From Microbispora corallina (GTDB lineage: Bacteria; Actinomycetota; Actinomycetes; Streptosporangiales; Streptosporangiaceae): a stretch of 64,000 nucleotides of DNA. A program made the translations under genes and the position numbers. The stretch lies in assembly GCF_016863035.1 (NCBI RefSeq), contig NZ_BOOC01000003.1, forward strand, positions 372,001 through 436,000, in the 5' to 3' direction. A model generated the notes under the pieces. The model searched no databases and was not told the DNA's origin. It saw only the letters and a list, made by a program, of their open reading frames with translations. How positions within the stretch are numbered: the first letter of the stretch is position 1; every line of letters begins with the position of its first letter. Positions 17,592-25,938 of this stretch are shown here, one piece after another.

Positions 17592-17664
17592 GTCGGCTGT
17601 CCTTCCTTGCCGAGGGACGTCAAAGGGGACGTTACCCTTCCCGGGACGTGCCGCCGCCAGGCTG

Positions 17665-17676
17665 TAGGGTGCGCGG
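17665..17676 (+). promoter_or_regulatory. Probable leaderless promoter of the Nif3-like gene (-10 TAGGGT)
   Basis: TAGGGT at 17665-17670 ends six bases before the GTG at 17677, and no Shine-Dalgarno sequence intervenes. This is the usual geometry of leaderless actinobacterial transcripts. No good -35 hexamer is present. Confidence 0.45.
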
Positions 17677-18543
17677 GTGGCATTGATCTCCAGCACGCTC
17701 GCCGAGGTCGTCGCCTCCATGGAGGCGCTGTACGACCCCTCCTGGGCCGAGTCGTGGGACGCGGTCGGCCTGGTCTGCGGGGAGCCCGGGCAGCCCGTGC
17801 GCAAGGTGCTGTTCGCGGTCGACCCGGTCGCGGCCGTGGTGGACGAGGCGCTCGCCTGGGGCGCCGACCTGGTCGTCACCCACCACCCGCTCTACCTGCG
17901 GGGGACCACCAGCGTCGCGGCGACCACGTTCAAGGGCCGGGTCGTCCACCGGCTGATCAGGAACGACGTGGCCCTCTACACGGCCCACACGAACGCCGAC
18001 GTGGCCGACCCCGGCGTGTCCGACGCCCTGGCCCGGGCCGTCGGCCTGTCCGGCCCGCTCCGCCCCCTCCAGCCGTCCGCCGCCGACCCGCGCCGCGGGC
18101 TCGGCCGCGTGGGGGACCTGCCCGCTCCGGTCACGCTCGGCGAGTTCGCCGCGCGGGCCGCGGCGGGGCTGCCCCGGACGGCCGGGCCGCTGCGGGTCGC
18201 CGGGGACCCCGGACGCCCGGTCCGCTCCGTCGCGGTGTGCGGGGGCGCGGGCGACTCCCTCCTCGGCACGGCCAGGGCCGCCGGCGTGGACGTGTATCTC
18301 ACGGCCGACCTGCGGCACCACCCCGCCAGCGAGCACATGGAGGCCGAGGGCGGCCCCGCCCTGGTCGACGCGTCCCACTGGGCCACCGAGTGGCCCTGGC
18401 TCGCGGACGCCGCCGGGCGTCTGACGTCAGCCTTGGCCGCCGGTGGCATTACTGTTGAGGCGCGCGTCTCGGACGCCGTCACCGACGCCTGGACGGCGAC
18501 GACCACCGACTTGACCCCCGAGCATCTTGAGGGATTGGGATGA
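17677..18543 (+). CDS. Nif3-like dinuclear metal centre protein
   Basis: 288 aa. Family hallmarks are LVVTHHPLYLRG near residue 68 (paired His metal ligands) and VDASHWATEWPWL near 230 (the D/SHxxTE motif), together building the di-metal centre of the hexameric YbgI/Nif3 fold. The biochemical function is unsettled; GTP cyclohydrolase 1 type 2 is a common but weak label. It overlaps the zinc-ribbon gene by 4 bp (ATGA), the usual actinobacterial arrangement. Confidence 0.92.
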   Translation: MALISSTLAEVVASMEALYDPSWAESWDAVGLVCGEPGQPVRKVLFAVDPVAAVVDEALAWGADLVVTHHPLYLRGTTSVAATTFKGRVVHRLIRNDVALYTAHTNADVADPGVSDALARAVGLSGPLRPLQPSAADPRRGLGRVGDLPAPVTLGEFAARAAAGLPRTAGPLRVAGDPGRPVRSVAVCGGAGDSLLGTARAAGVDVYLTADLRHHPASEHMEAEGGPALVDASHWATEWPWLADAAGRLTSALAAGGITVEARVSDAVTDAWTATTTDLTPEHLEGLG

Positions 18544-19280
18544 AGGCCGCACCCGAAGCACAGAAGCGCCTGCTCGATGTGGCGGAGCTCGACGCCGCTG
18601 CCGACCGGCTCCGGCACCGGCGCCGGTCGCTGCCGGAGCTCGCCGAGGTCGAGGAGCGGTCGAAGCGGCTCGCGCAGCTGGCGACCCAGATCATCGCCGC
18701 CGAGACCGAGGCCGGTGACCTCGGCCGCGACCAGGCCAAGGCCGAGTCGGACGTCGACGCCGTCCGCACCCGCGTCGACCGCGACCAGAAGCGGCTCGAC
18801 TCCGGCCAGGTCACCTCGCCCAAGGACCTGGCGAGCCTGCAGTCCGAGATCGTCTCCCTCCGCCGGCGGCAGTCGGACCTGGAGGAGGTCGTGCTCGAGA
18901 TCATGGAACGGCGGGAGGCCGCCGACGCCCGCGTCTCGACCCTCAAGGCCGACCGCGACACGGTGACCGCCGCCCTGCGCGAGTCCGAGGACCGCCGCGA
19001 CGCCTCGTTCGCCGAGATCGACAAGGAGGGCGCCGAGGTCCAGGGCCGGCGCTCCACCCTCGTCGCCGATGTCCCGGCCGACCTGCTCGCCCTGTACGAG
19101 AAGCTGCGTGAGCAGTCGGGCGTCGGCGCGGCCATGCTCCACGGCGGCCGCTGCCTCGGCTGCCGTACGAGCCTGTCGATCGCCGACCTCAACCGCATCA
19201 GGGCCGCCGCGCCGGACGAGGTGGTCCGGTGCGAGGAGTGCCGCCGGATCCTCGTCCGTACGCCCGAGTCAGGGCTGTGA
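18540..19280 (+). CDS. Coiled-coil C4 zinc-ribbon protein (DUF164 / CdsZ-like)
   Basis: 246 aa. Residues about 10-190 form a long heptad-rich coiled coil full of Glu, Arg and Leu. The C-terminus is a zinc ribbon with CLGC near residue 205 and CEEC near 235. This architecture matches the CT398/CdsZ-like family present in most actinobacteria between nif3 and the RNase H gene. The role is probably as a scaffold or nucleic-acid-associated protein; no enzyme activity is implied. It is coupled on both sides: ATGA overlap upstream and TGATG downstream. Confidence 0.9.
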   Translation: MKAAPEAQKRLLDVAELDAAADRLRHRRRSLPELAEVEERSKRLAQLATQIIAAETEAGDLGRDQAKAESDVDAVRTRVDRDQKRLDSGQVTSPKDLASLQSEIVSLRRRQSDLEEVVLEIMERREAADARVSTLKADRDTVTAALRESEDRRDASFAEIDKEGAEVQGRRSTLVADVPADLLALYEKLREQSGVGAAMLHGGRCLGCRTSLSIADLNRIRAAAPDEVVRCEECRRILVRTPESGL

Positions 19281-20518
19281 TGGCCGGGCCGCGGTTCGTC
19301 GTCGAGGCCGACGGGGGTTCGCGGGGCAACCCCGGCCCTGCCGGGTACGGCGCCGTGGTCAAGGACGCCGACGGGACCGTCCTCGCCGAGGCCGCCGAGT
19401 CCATCGGCACCGCGACCAACAACGTGGCCGAGTACCGCGGGCTGATCGCCGGGCTGCGGTCCCTGCTCGCGCTCGGCGGCGAGGGCGGGCAGGTCGAGGT
19501 CAGGATGGACTCCAAGCTCGTCATCGAGCAGATGGCGGGCCGCTGGAAGGTGAAGCACGAGGGGCTGCGGCCGCTCGCGCTGGAGGCCGCGGCACTGGCC
19601 CGTCGCCTGCGCGTGACGTGGACGTGGATCCCGCGCGAGCGCAACACGCACGCCGACCGCCTGGCCAACGAGGCCATGGACGCGGCCGCCCGGGGCGAGA
19701 CCTGGAGAGCCACGGGCGTCACCGGAGCTGCGGGGGTCACGGGTTCCGCGGGGGTCGCGGGTTCCGCGGGCGTCGCGGGTTCCGCGGGCATCACCGGAGC
19801 TGCGGAGGTCGCGGAGGCTGCGGAGCCGCCCAACACCGACGCGGCGGACACCTCGGACCGCGGCCGGCGCGGCCACGGATGGATGCCCAGGGCCACCCGG
19901 GTTGCCACCTCACTGCTGCTCCTGCGGCACGGCGAGACCCCGCTGTCGGTCGAGAAGCGGTTCTCCGGGCTCGGCGACCCCGCCCTCACCTCGAACGGCC
20001 TGTCGCAGGCCGAGTCCGCCGCCCTCCGCCTGTCGCGCAAGCCGTACGACATCGAGGCGATCGTGAGCTCGCCGCTGACGCGCGCCCGGCAGACGGCCGA
20101 GGCGGTGGCGGCCCGGACCGGCCTGACCGTCCTCGTCGAGGAGGACCTGCGCGAGATCGACTTCGGCGCGTGGGAGGGACACACGTTCGCCGAGATTCAG
20201 CAGCGGTGGCCCGACCAGCTGGCCGCCTGGCTCGCCGACCCGGACACCGCACCGCCCGGCGGGGAGAGCTTCACCGCCACCGCCCTGCGGGTCGACCGGG
20301 CCAGGGACCGGATCGTGCGGGCCCACGAGGGCAGGAGCGTCGTGGTGGTGTCCCACGTCACGCCGATCAAGATGCTCGTCCGGTCGGCGCTCGGAGCGCC
20401 CCTGGACTCCCTCTACCGCATGCACCTCGACCTCGCCTGCCTGTCGGCCGTCGACTACTACGCCGACGGCCCGGCCGTCGTACGGCTCCTGAACGACACC
20501 GCGCACCTCCAGGATTGA
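19280..20518 (+). CDS. Bifunctional RNase H / histidine phosphatase
   Basis: 412 aa fusion like M. tuberculosis Rv2228c. RNase HI domain (about 1-140) with DGGSRGNPGPAGYG, NNVAEYRGL, MDSKLVIEQM and NTHADRLANEAMD, giving the D-E-D-D active site. Histidine phosphatase domain (about 205-412) starts LLLLRHGETPLS, with the second His in VVSHVTPIKML; it is of the CobC/alpha-ribazole phosphatase type. The linker is a degenerate six-residue repeat (see 19717-19836). ATG 19280 overlaps the previous stop by one base; GTG 19277 is also possible. RNase H removes RNA-DNA hybrids; the phosphatase substrate is uncertain. Confidence 0.93.
   Translation: MAGPRFVVEADGGSRGNPGPAGYGAVVKDADGTVLAEAAESIGTATNNVAEYRGLIAGLRSLLALGGEGGQVEVRMDSKLVIEQMAGRWKVKHEGLRPLALEAAALARRLRVTWTWIPRERNTHADRLANEAMDAAARGETWRATGVTGAAGVTGSAGVAGSAGVAGSAGITGAAEVAEAAEPPNTDAADTSDRGRRGHGWMPRATRVATSLLLLRHGETPLSVEKRFSGLGDPALTSNGLSQAESAALRLSRKPYDIEAIVSSPLTRARQTAEAVAARTGLTVLVEEDLREIDFGAWEGHTFAEIQQRWPDQLAAWLADPDTAPPGGESFTATALRVDRARDRIVRAHEGRSVVVVSHVTPIKMLVRSALGAPLDSLYRMHLDLACLSAVDYYADGPAVVRLLNDTAHLQD
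19717..19836 (+). repeat. Degenerate 18-bp coding repeat in the RNase H/phosphatase linker
   Basis: About six imperfect copies of an 18-bp unit encoding GVxGSA or GVTGAA (for example GVTGSAGVAGSAGVAGSAG). It sits exactly between the two catalytic domains and makes a flexible Gly/Ala/Val/Ser linker. Copy number is likely strain-variable. Confidence 0.75.
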
Positions 20519-20521
20519 TCG

Positions 20522-20550
20522 TCGGGAAGGGATCGGGGAGCCGCTACGCT
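20522..20550 (+). promoter_or_regulatory. Likely rnpB promoter
   Basis: TACGCT at 20545-20550 is a fair actinobacterial -10 about 14 nt before the P1 helix. A matching -35 is poor (TCGGGA around 20522). Placed by position relative to the RNA start. Confidence 0.35.
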
Positions 20551-20563
20551 TTGTATTACGGTG

Positions 20564-20955
20564 GACGAGCCGGCCGGGCGGCCGCGTCGGGGCCTTGCGG
20601 CCCCGCCGAGGAAGGTCCGGGCTCCACAGGGCAGGGTGGTCGGTAACGCCGACCCGGGGTGACCCGCGGGACAGTGCCACAGAAAGCAGACCGCCCCCTT
20701 CGCGGGGGTAAGGGTGAAACGGTGGTGTAAGAGACCACCAGCGCCCACGGTGACGTGGGCGGCTCGGTAAACCCCACCCGGAGCAAGGTCAAGAAGGGAT
20801 GTTCTCCGGAACGTCCCGCGCGCGACGTTCGAGGGCTGCCCGCCCGAGCCGCGCGGGTAGACCGCTTGAGGCCGCCGGCAACGGCGGTCCTAGATGGATG
20901 GCCGCCGGCCGGCCACACGGCCGGCCACAGAACCCGGCCTACAGGCCGGCTCGTC
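20564..20955 (+). ncRNA. rnpB: RNase P RNA, bacterial class A
   Basis: Catalytic RNA that matures tRNA 5' ends. The P1 helix closes between CGAGCCGGCC (20566-20575) and GGCCGGCTCG (20944-20953), a perfect 10-bp pairing that sets the ends. The conserved core follows P1/P3 as GAGGAAGGTCCGGGCTCC at 20608, and ACAGAAAGCAGACCG at about 20679 and CACAGAACCCGGCCTAC at about 20926 give the other universally conserved segments. It lies directly downstream of the RNase H gene on the same strand. Exact ends may be off by a few bases. Confidence 0.95.
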
Positions 20956-21001
20956 CTCCTACCACCCCTCTGAGCTGGGCCGACTTCCGGATCACTCCTG
21001 C

Positions 21002-21026
21002 TCGGGGGCACATCGGGGGCACATCG
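21002..21026. repeat. Short tandem direct repeat downstream of rnpB
   Basis: CGGGGGCACAT occurs twice in tandem. The 270-bp stretch between rnpB and the PH-domain gene shows no credible gene and marks the border to a lower-GC accessory patch. It may be a recombination scar, but nothing proves it. Confidence 0.4.
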
Positions 21027-21225
21027 AGCACGCAACTCGCGCCGCGGCCGGCTGCGCTGGACGTCCTGATCGCTCGCCTGTCACCGGGCCAGGCCGAGCC
21101 CCAGCAGTCCGGTTCCTCCAGGTCAAGCCCAGCCGCAACCAGCAGGCGAGGAAGGCCGGCGGACTCTGAAAGTGCTAGTGAAACAGACACTGGTCAAGTG
21201 CGGCGCCGTTGGAACAGGTCTTGCG

Positions 21226-21594
21226 CTACTGCTGGGTGATGAAGTGCAGGATGACACTGTGGACGTGATGAGCCTTCTGCTCACCACGGAAGTCCATCTC
21301 GTACACGTGAGTACCGACATTGATGGCAATCGATCCGGAGGAGAAGAAGGATCCGGCGAACGACTTGTTGCTGATCGCACTAACGCTGGTGATTTTTGCA
21401 TACGGGATGCTCGTGATCGCGATCTTCTTTCCGACAAAGGACTTGTCCTGAATGATGACCCGCCGGTCGGTCAATCCCAGGAATCCCGTGCCCACGCCGA
21501 TGGCATCGTAGACGGCGATGATCTGCTCACCTTGCATCAGCCCGCTCTTAACCTGCTGCAACTGCTCCGGTCGGTCGTGGGGGATGCCCTGCAT
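21226..21594 (-). CDS. Small bacterial PH-domain protein
   Basis: 122 aa, ATG 21594 with AGGAG five bases upstream; a longer frame to 21645 lacks a good ribosome site. The body matches a bacterial pleckstrin-homology fold (YokE/bPH type): GEQIIAVYDAIGVGTGFLGLTDRRVIIQD, then KIAITSIPYAKITSVS. No membrane helix. Codon use and GC are visibly lower than in flanking genes, suggesting acquisition. Function unknown; such domains bind lipids or proteins or form rings. Confidence 0.75.
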   Translation of the reverse strand: MQGIPHDRPEQLQQVKSGLMQGEQIIAVYDAIGVGTGFLGLTDRRVIIQDKSFVGKKIAITSIPYAKITSVSAISNKSFAGSFFSSGSIAINVGTHVYEMDFRGEQKAHHVHSVILHFITQQ

Positions 21595-21723
21595 GCGTGC
21601 TCCTGACGTGAAGGGAGGCGCCGACCGCCGGAGGCGATGCGGCACATGATCAGACTCGTACTGTGTGGATCCGGCGTCGCGCCGTGATTGGTCACTGGCG
21701 GGTTCCGTCGGTGCCCCGGAAAT

Positions 21724-23259
21724 TCATGAGGCGGGATTGACGAAGAATTCGTACTGTCCATCCCAGAGTGAATCACCGTCACGGTCGACAGCCTGCACAT
21801 ACAGCGTGTCCTGGTCTGCCGAGATCGGTGTGACGGTCACGGCGGCCGATCCGTCGGCGCCGGCCGCCACCTCGGTCGTCACGCCGTCGAAGGTGTACCG
21901 GTAGGCTGCGATCACATCCGAGAATCCGTTGGCGCTGAACGTGAACGAGCCTGGCACGCCGATTCCGCCGCCGTACTCCCACTCCGGGTAGTCTGCCGAT
22001 CCGATCGTGGGTGATTCGACGCTGTTCACGTAGAACGCGTAGACGTGGATGGGCCCAATGTTCCCTGCCCGGTCCACACTGGCCACCGACAGACTGTTTC
22101 CCCAGTCCATGCGCGGTTTGATCAGTACCTTCGCGGATCCGTCCGCTCCGGCGGGCACCTGGTGGGAGATGTCACCCGACAATCCGTAGCGATAGCCTGC
22201 GACATCGTCCACACCGTTAGGGGTGAAGGTGAACTCGCCTGCGAGGCCGACGTGGCCACCGAGACCGTTCTCGGGGTAGTCGACGGAGGTGACGTCGGGT
22301 TGCCGGTCTGGAGCTGTCATGTCAACCGTGAACGCGCACCATTGGCTCCACGGGCCGGACTCGGTCGCGTCCTGGGTCCGCACCCGCCATCGGTAGGTGG
22401 TGCCGTCGGCGAGTTGTCCGCTGAGGATTCGCACCGAGGCGTCGTTCGGCGCCAGGGCCGTGAGACTGGCCTGTTCGCCCAGTGTCGCGCCGTCCAGCGT
22501 CCCCCATTCGAATTGCGCGGTAACCTGCTCCGCCGTCGCATCGGAGTCGGGATCGGTCAGCCTCGCGTGCAGTTCCGGCGTCGACGTAGGGAGATAGGGC
22601 CGCGAGGCTGACGAGCAAGGGATAGCGGACTGCCCGACGGTGAGGGCGGATGGTACGTCAGGGGGTGTGTTGTAGGTGACTTGCAGGCCGGAGCTGTCCC
22701 AGGTGGAGTCGTTCGTGAACAGGTACCACGCTGCGGAGTTCGTCTCGTCCTCGGCTCGAAGCCCGAGAGTGACGTACTTCCTGCCGGTGGCCGCCGCATC
22801 CGCTACGGCAGCCGTGGCGTCCCATTCCACCGAGCCGCCGTCGCACACGCCCGCTCCGCCGACCGCCGGGATGGCGAGGTCGAGCTTCTTGAGCCAGCGA
22901 GGCTGTTCCTTCCACGTGGTCTCCGGGCTGATCCGCGTGGTCTTCCACAGCTCTATGCCCTGATTGCAAGCCATGTTGGTATGGATCAGCCGCAGGGTTG
23001 CACCCACGATGTGCTTGCCGGCGTATTGAGAGACGTCGAACTGGAAAAACGAACGGTTGACCGTGTGCGTGCCCGCGTTATAGCCGACGGGTGCTGTCTT
23101 TTCCTGCCAGTATGACTGGTTTTGGTGTTTCGACGACACGTAGGTCATCACCACCGGTTTGCCCGTCTGTACGACCGCAGCGTCGGCGTGGGAGATGCCG
23201 ACCAGGGGCGGCAAGAGCAGCAGCACGCTTGCACGACGGATCCACGTCACCGACTTCAT
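21724..23259 (-). CDS. Secreted DNRLRE-domain protein with fibronectin-like modules
   Basis: 511 aa, ATG 23259 (CGGAG five bases upstream). The Sec signal peptide MKSVTWIRRASVLLLLPPLVG has a cleavage site near ADA-AV (residue 28). Residues about 30-205 form a DNRLRE-type beta-sandwich (ending in a SSGLQVTYN strand). Then come an FN3-like module with TTYRWRVRTQDATESGPWSQW and two similar modules (VDYPENGLGGHVGLAGEFTFTPNG / ADYPEWEYGGGIGVPGSFTFSANG). In actinomycetes such N-termini often precede YD/RHS repeats and a toxin domain; here the protein stops after the beta modules. It may be a truncated polymorphic-toxin shaft or a stand-alone adhesin. Lower GC than the neighbours. Confidence 0.75.
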   Translation of the reverse strand: MKSVTWIRRASVLLLLPPLVGISHADAAVVQTGKPVVMTYVSSKHQNQSYWQEKTAPVGYNAGTHTVNRSFFQFDVSQYAGKHIVGATLRLIHTNMACNQGIELWKTTRISPETTWKEQPRWLKKLDLAIPAVGGAGVCDGGSVEWDATAAVADAAATGRKYVTLGLRAEDETNSAAWYLFTNDSTWDSSGLQVTYNTPPDVPSALTVGQSAIPCSSASRPYLPTSTPELHARLTDPDSDATAEQVTAQFEWGTLDGATLGEQASLTALAPNDASVRILSGQLADGTTYRWRVRTQDATESGPWSQWCAFTVDMTAPDRQPDVTSVDYPENGLGGHVGLAGEFTFTPNGVDDVAGYRYGLSGDISHQVPAGADGSAKVLIKPRMDWGNSLSVASVDRAGNIGPIHVYAFYVNSVESPTIGSADYPEWEYGGGIGVPGSFTFSANGFSDVIAAYRYTFDGVTTEVAAGADGSAAVTVTPISADQDTLYVQAVDRDGDSLWDGQYEFFVNPAS

Positions 23260-23593
23260 TCGATCTCCGACGTTCGCCACCCGCGGGGCGCCGGAGTGCG
23301 GACCTTTTCCCGTCTTGAACCATCGGGCCCCCTGATCATTAGCTTCATCGGATGTGTCAGGGAAAGTGTTTCAACGCGCTGTTTCGATGGGGGACCTGCC
23401 CATTGATCTCGCTTTCGCCCGTCGGCCGCTGGCACAGCCGGCCCGGCACGTACGGGGCTGGCGGGCAGGCTGTAGTGCGCCGGCAGGCAACGGGATGGAC
23501 AGGCAGCGGGGCGTCGTTCACTGGATAGAGCCGACGGTGCGTTCGACCAGTTGCGCTATCTGGGCCCAAGCCGGCTCGGAAGGAGAACGACCG
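23260..23593. other. 334-bp intergenic region with a tRNA-like fragment
   Basis: No credible protein gene. On the minus strand, 23567-23523 reads GGGCCCA followed by TAGCGCAACTGGTCGAACGCA, which resembles a tRNA acceptor strand and D-arm. There is no T-arm or matching 3' acceptor strand. The rest presumably holds the promoters of the divergent secreted protein and reductase genes. Confidence 0.4.
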
Positions 23594-24508
23594 ATGGGTG
23601 CCAGAGACCTTGTTCTCGTCGCCGCCGCCGGTGGCACGGGCCGTACGGTGCTCGACCACCTGCGGGCGCAGGACGTGCCGGTGCGCGCGATGGTCCGCCG
23701 CGACGACGAACGTGCGGCTGAGTTGCGCGCCCTCGGGGCGGACGTCGTCGTCGGCGACCTGACCCGGCCCGAGAACGTCGCGGCCGCGCTGGAGGGTGTC
23801 GGGCGGATGTACTTCGCGATGCCCGTGTCGCCGGACCATCTGCTGGCGGCGACCGTGGTGGCCACCGTGGCGCGGGAACGCGGGGAGTTGGACGCTCTGG
23901 TGGGCATGTCACAGATGGCGGTGTCGGAGATGAGCGCCACCGGCACCGGCAGGGCGGAGTCACACCAGCACCGGCTGCACTGGCTGGCGGAGCAGGTATT
24001 CGAATGGTCGGGCCTGCCAGTGGTGCACATCCGCCCGACGGTTTTCCTGGAAAATCCGCTGTTCACCACATTCGCGGCCCGGTCGATCCAGGAGAACGGC
24101 ACGATCACGCTGCCGTTCGGCACCGGGCGCACGGCGCCGATCGCCGTTGACGACGTCGCCCGGGTGGTCACCGCCGTGCTCCGCGACCCGGCTCCGCACG
24201 TCGGGCACGCGTACGAGCTTGCGGGGCCGCGCATGGTCGACATGACCGAGATTGCAGAGGACTTCTCACGGGCGTTGGAGCGTCCGGTGTCCTATGTGGA
24301 TGTGCCGCTGGACCGGTGGCGGGCCGAGGTGCTCGCCAAGGCGGGCCTGCCGCCGCACATCGAACAGCACCTCGCCACCATCGTGATCCGGCTGCACGAG
24401 GAGAACCGCTACGACGACGCGTCCGACGACGTCGAACGCGTGACAGGCGTACCCGCCCAGACGATCGAGTCGTTCGTGGCCGCGCGCAGGGACTTCTACC
24501 TGGGCTAG
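23594..24508 (+). CDS. NmrA-like NAD(P)H-binding reductase
   Basis: 304 aa, ATG 23594 after AAGGAG. The N-terminal dinucleotide motif is VLVAAAGGTGRTVLDHL (GxxGxxG), then VRAMVRRDDERAAELRALGADVVVGDL. Atypical SDR of the NmrA/HSCARG type, which either reduce quinones or sense the NADP+/NADPH ratio. The family's usual catalytic YxxxK is not evident: the segment reads SHQHRLHWLAEQVFEWSG. Its stop codon (24506-24508) overlaps that of the convergent winged-helix regulator within CTAG. Confidence 0.85.
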   Translation: MGARDLVLVAAAGGTGRTVLDHLRAQDVPVRAMVRRDDERAAELRALGADVVVGDLTRPENVAAALEGVGRMYFAMPVSPDHLLAATVVATVARERGELDALVGMSQMAVSEMSATGTGRAESHQHRLHWLAEQVFEWSGLPVVHIRPTVFLENPLFTTFAARSIQENGTITLPFGTGRTAPIAVDDVARVVTAVLRDPAPHVGHAYELAGPRMVDMTEIAEDFSRALERPVSYVDVPLDRWRAEVLAKAGLPPHIEQHLATIVIRLHEENRYDDASDDVERVTGVPAQTIESFVAARRDFYLG

Positions 24509-24828
24509 CCGTCCTGGCGCGCCGCGGGTCTGCCCGGGACGTCGGCGGCCGCGACGATCCTTTCCAGCGCCGCCGCGTGCCTCTGGAATGCGTGCCGTCC
24601 TTGCGGGGTGAGCTGCACGTAGGTACGCCGTGCCCGGCTTTGCTGATCCTTCCGGACCGTGACGTACCCGGCCTCGGCCAGTGCCGACAGTTGCTTGGAC
24701 AGCGCCGAATCGCTGGTCCCGATCGTGTCCCTCAGGAAGCCGAAGTCCACCCAGTCGGCCGGCGCCAGCAGGGCGACGATCGACAGCCGTGCGGAGACGT
24801 GGAGGAACTCGTCGAAGTGCGGATCCAT
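24505..24828 (-). CDS. Winged-helix transcriptional regulator (MarR/ArsR-like, PF13601 type)
   Basis: 107 aa. The wHTH core reads LSIVALLAPADWVDFGFLRDTIGTSDSALSKQLSALAEAGYVTVRKD, followed by a wing (RRTYVQLTPQGRHAFQ). This is the compact single-domain class that typically sits with a membrane protein partner. It overlaps the upstream membrane protein gene by one base (TGATG at 24830-24826). The twin palindromes at 25330-25370 ahead of the operon are the obvious autoregulatory operator. Confidence 0.88.
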   Translation of the reverse strand: MDPHFDEFLHVSARLSIVALLAPADWVDFGFLRDTIGTSDSALSKQLSALAEAGYVTVRKDQQSRARRTYVQLTPQGRHAFQRHAAALERIVAAADVPGRPAARQDG

Positions 24829-25301
24829 CAGACGCGTCCGCCCTCGCGCCGCGTGACCGTGATGAGGGTCCGACGAGCCAGGGGCGTCACCGCGAGATAC
24901 GTCACGGCCGTCGCCGCGGCGGCGACCGTGCCCTGCGACAGCAGTCCCTGTGCCGGGAGGGCGAACCACGCCCAGGCGGCGATCCGCAGGACACCGAACA
25001 GCAGCATGAGCCCGGCCGACAGCCCCGCCCAGAACAGCCATTCGGGGCCGGTGGGCTTCCTGTGGACGAGGGCGCGGTGCTCCTGGACGATTCCCACTCC
25101 GGCAAACAGGCCGAATCCGATCAGCAGGGCGGCGGAGCGCCAAGGGTTCTCGAGGTCCAGGGAGACCAAGCCGACGAAGAGCCCAAGAGCTGCGAGCAGG
25201 ACGTAGGGACGGGCGAACTTCTGGCGGACCATCTCCTGCCGGGTCCTCCCCTCCAGGCGGCGGATCTCGTCGAGCGAGGACTGGGCGTCCTGAGGGTTCA
25301 T
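24828..25301 (-). CDS. Four-helix membrane protein paired with the winged-helix regulator
   Basis: 157 aa, ATG 25301 with CAGGG nine bases upstream (ATG 25310 possible but without spacing). A short charged N-terminal helix (LDEIRRLEGRTRQEMVRQKFA) precedes four hydrophobic segments at about 36-50, 58-75, 90-110 and 118-138. Such proteins often share an operon with PF13601 regulators. Function unknown; possibly a signal-dependent anti-regulator or transporter accessory. Confidence 0.75.
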   Translation of the reverse strand: MNPQDAQSSLDEIRRLEGRTRQEMVRQKFARPYVLLAALGLFVGLVSLDLENPWRSAALLIGFGLFAGVGIVQEHRALVHRKPTGPEWLFWAGLSAGLMLLFGVLRIAAWAWFALPAQGLLSQGTVAAAATAVTYLAVTPLARRTLITVTRREGGRV

Positions 25302-25324
25302 GAGGGCCATCCCTGGTCGATATG

Positions 25325-25375
25325 ACTGCTTTCCTCTGAGGAAAGTACCATGGACTTTCCTCAGAGGAAAGCAGT
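25325..25375. promoter_or_regulatory. Twin palindromic operator
   Basis: Two 22-bp arms (25325-25346 and 25354-25375) are exact reverse complements separated by 7 bp. Each arm contains its own 15-bp palindrome: TTTCCTCTGAGGAAA at 25330-25344 and TTTCCTCAGAGGAAA at 25356-25370, centres 26 bp apart. It lies 24 bp ahead of the membrane protein/regulator operon. The pattern fits two regulator dimers binding about 2.5 helical turns apart. Confidence 0.75.
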
Positions 25376-25557
25376 TGTCCATCGCGCTGTCCGATCGTCT
25401 TCGGGGCGACCCTCACAGCTCTGAGCGGCTGGGGCCGCCGGTGTAAACATCTCGCCCTCTGCTCGCCCCGCCCGCTACGATCGCGGGATCGTTCTGGCCG
25501 ACGGGGCCCGGCGTTCGGTCTCTCCGGCAGCTCCCAGACTGAGAGTGGGTTTCGTCC

Positions 25558-25938
25558 ATGGCGTGTCGCATCAGTGAGCTCGTGCTCGGTTGCCGCGACC
25601 CTGAGGCGCTGGCGCGGTTCTGGTGCGAGGTCCTGGACTTCGTCGTGCTCGATCGCGAGGACGACGGCTCGCTGGAGATCGGGCCGCGCGAAGGGTTCGG
25701 CGGTCCGCAGCCGACGATCATCCTCAGTCGCAGGGACGAGCCGGAGAAGGGGAAATCCCGGCTGCACATCGACGTCAACGCCACCGATCGCGATCAGGAC
25801 GCCGAGCTCGACCGCCTTCTGAAGCTCGGTGCGCGCCCGGCCGACATCGGCCAGACGGGGGACGAGCAGTGGCATGTCCTGGCCGACCCGGAAGGCAATG
25901 AGTTCTGCCTGCTCAAGGCCCGCCTCAACCCGCTCTGA
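25558..25938 (+). CDS. VOC/glyoxalase-like protein (Glyoxalase_6 type)
   Basis: 126 aa, ATG 25558. It has two beta-alpha-beta-beta-beta half-folds: CRISELVLGCRDPEALARFWCEVLDF at the start and RLHIDVNATDRDQDAELDRLL with VLADPEGNEFCLL at the end. The terminal Glu region matches the metal-binding Glu of the family. Most members of this subfamily are of unknown substrate; resistance or dioxygenase-like roles are possible. Stand-alone gene. Confidence 0.88.
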   Translation: MACRISELVLGCRDPEALARFWCEVLDFVVLDREDDGSLEIGPREGFGGPQPTIILSRRDEPEKGKSRLHIDVNATDRDQDAELDRLLKLGARPADIGQTGDEQWHVLADPEGNEFCLLKARLNPL

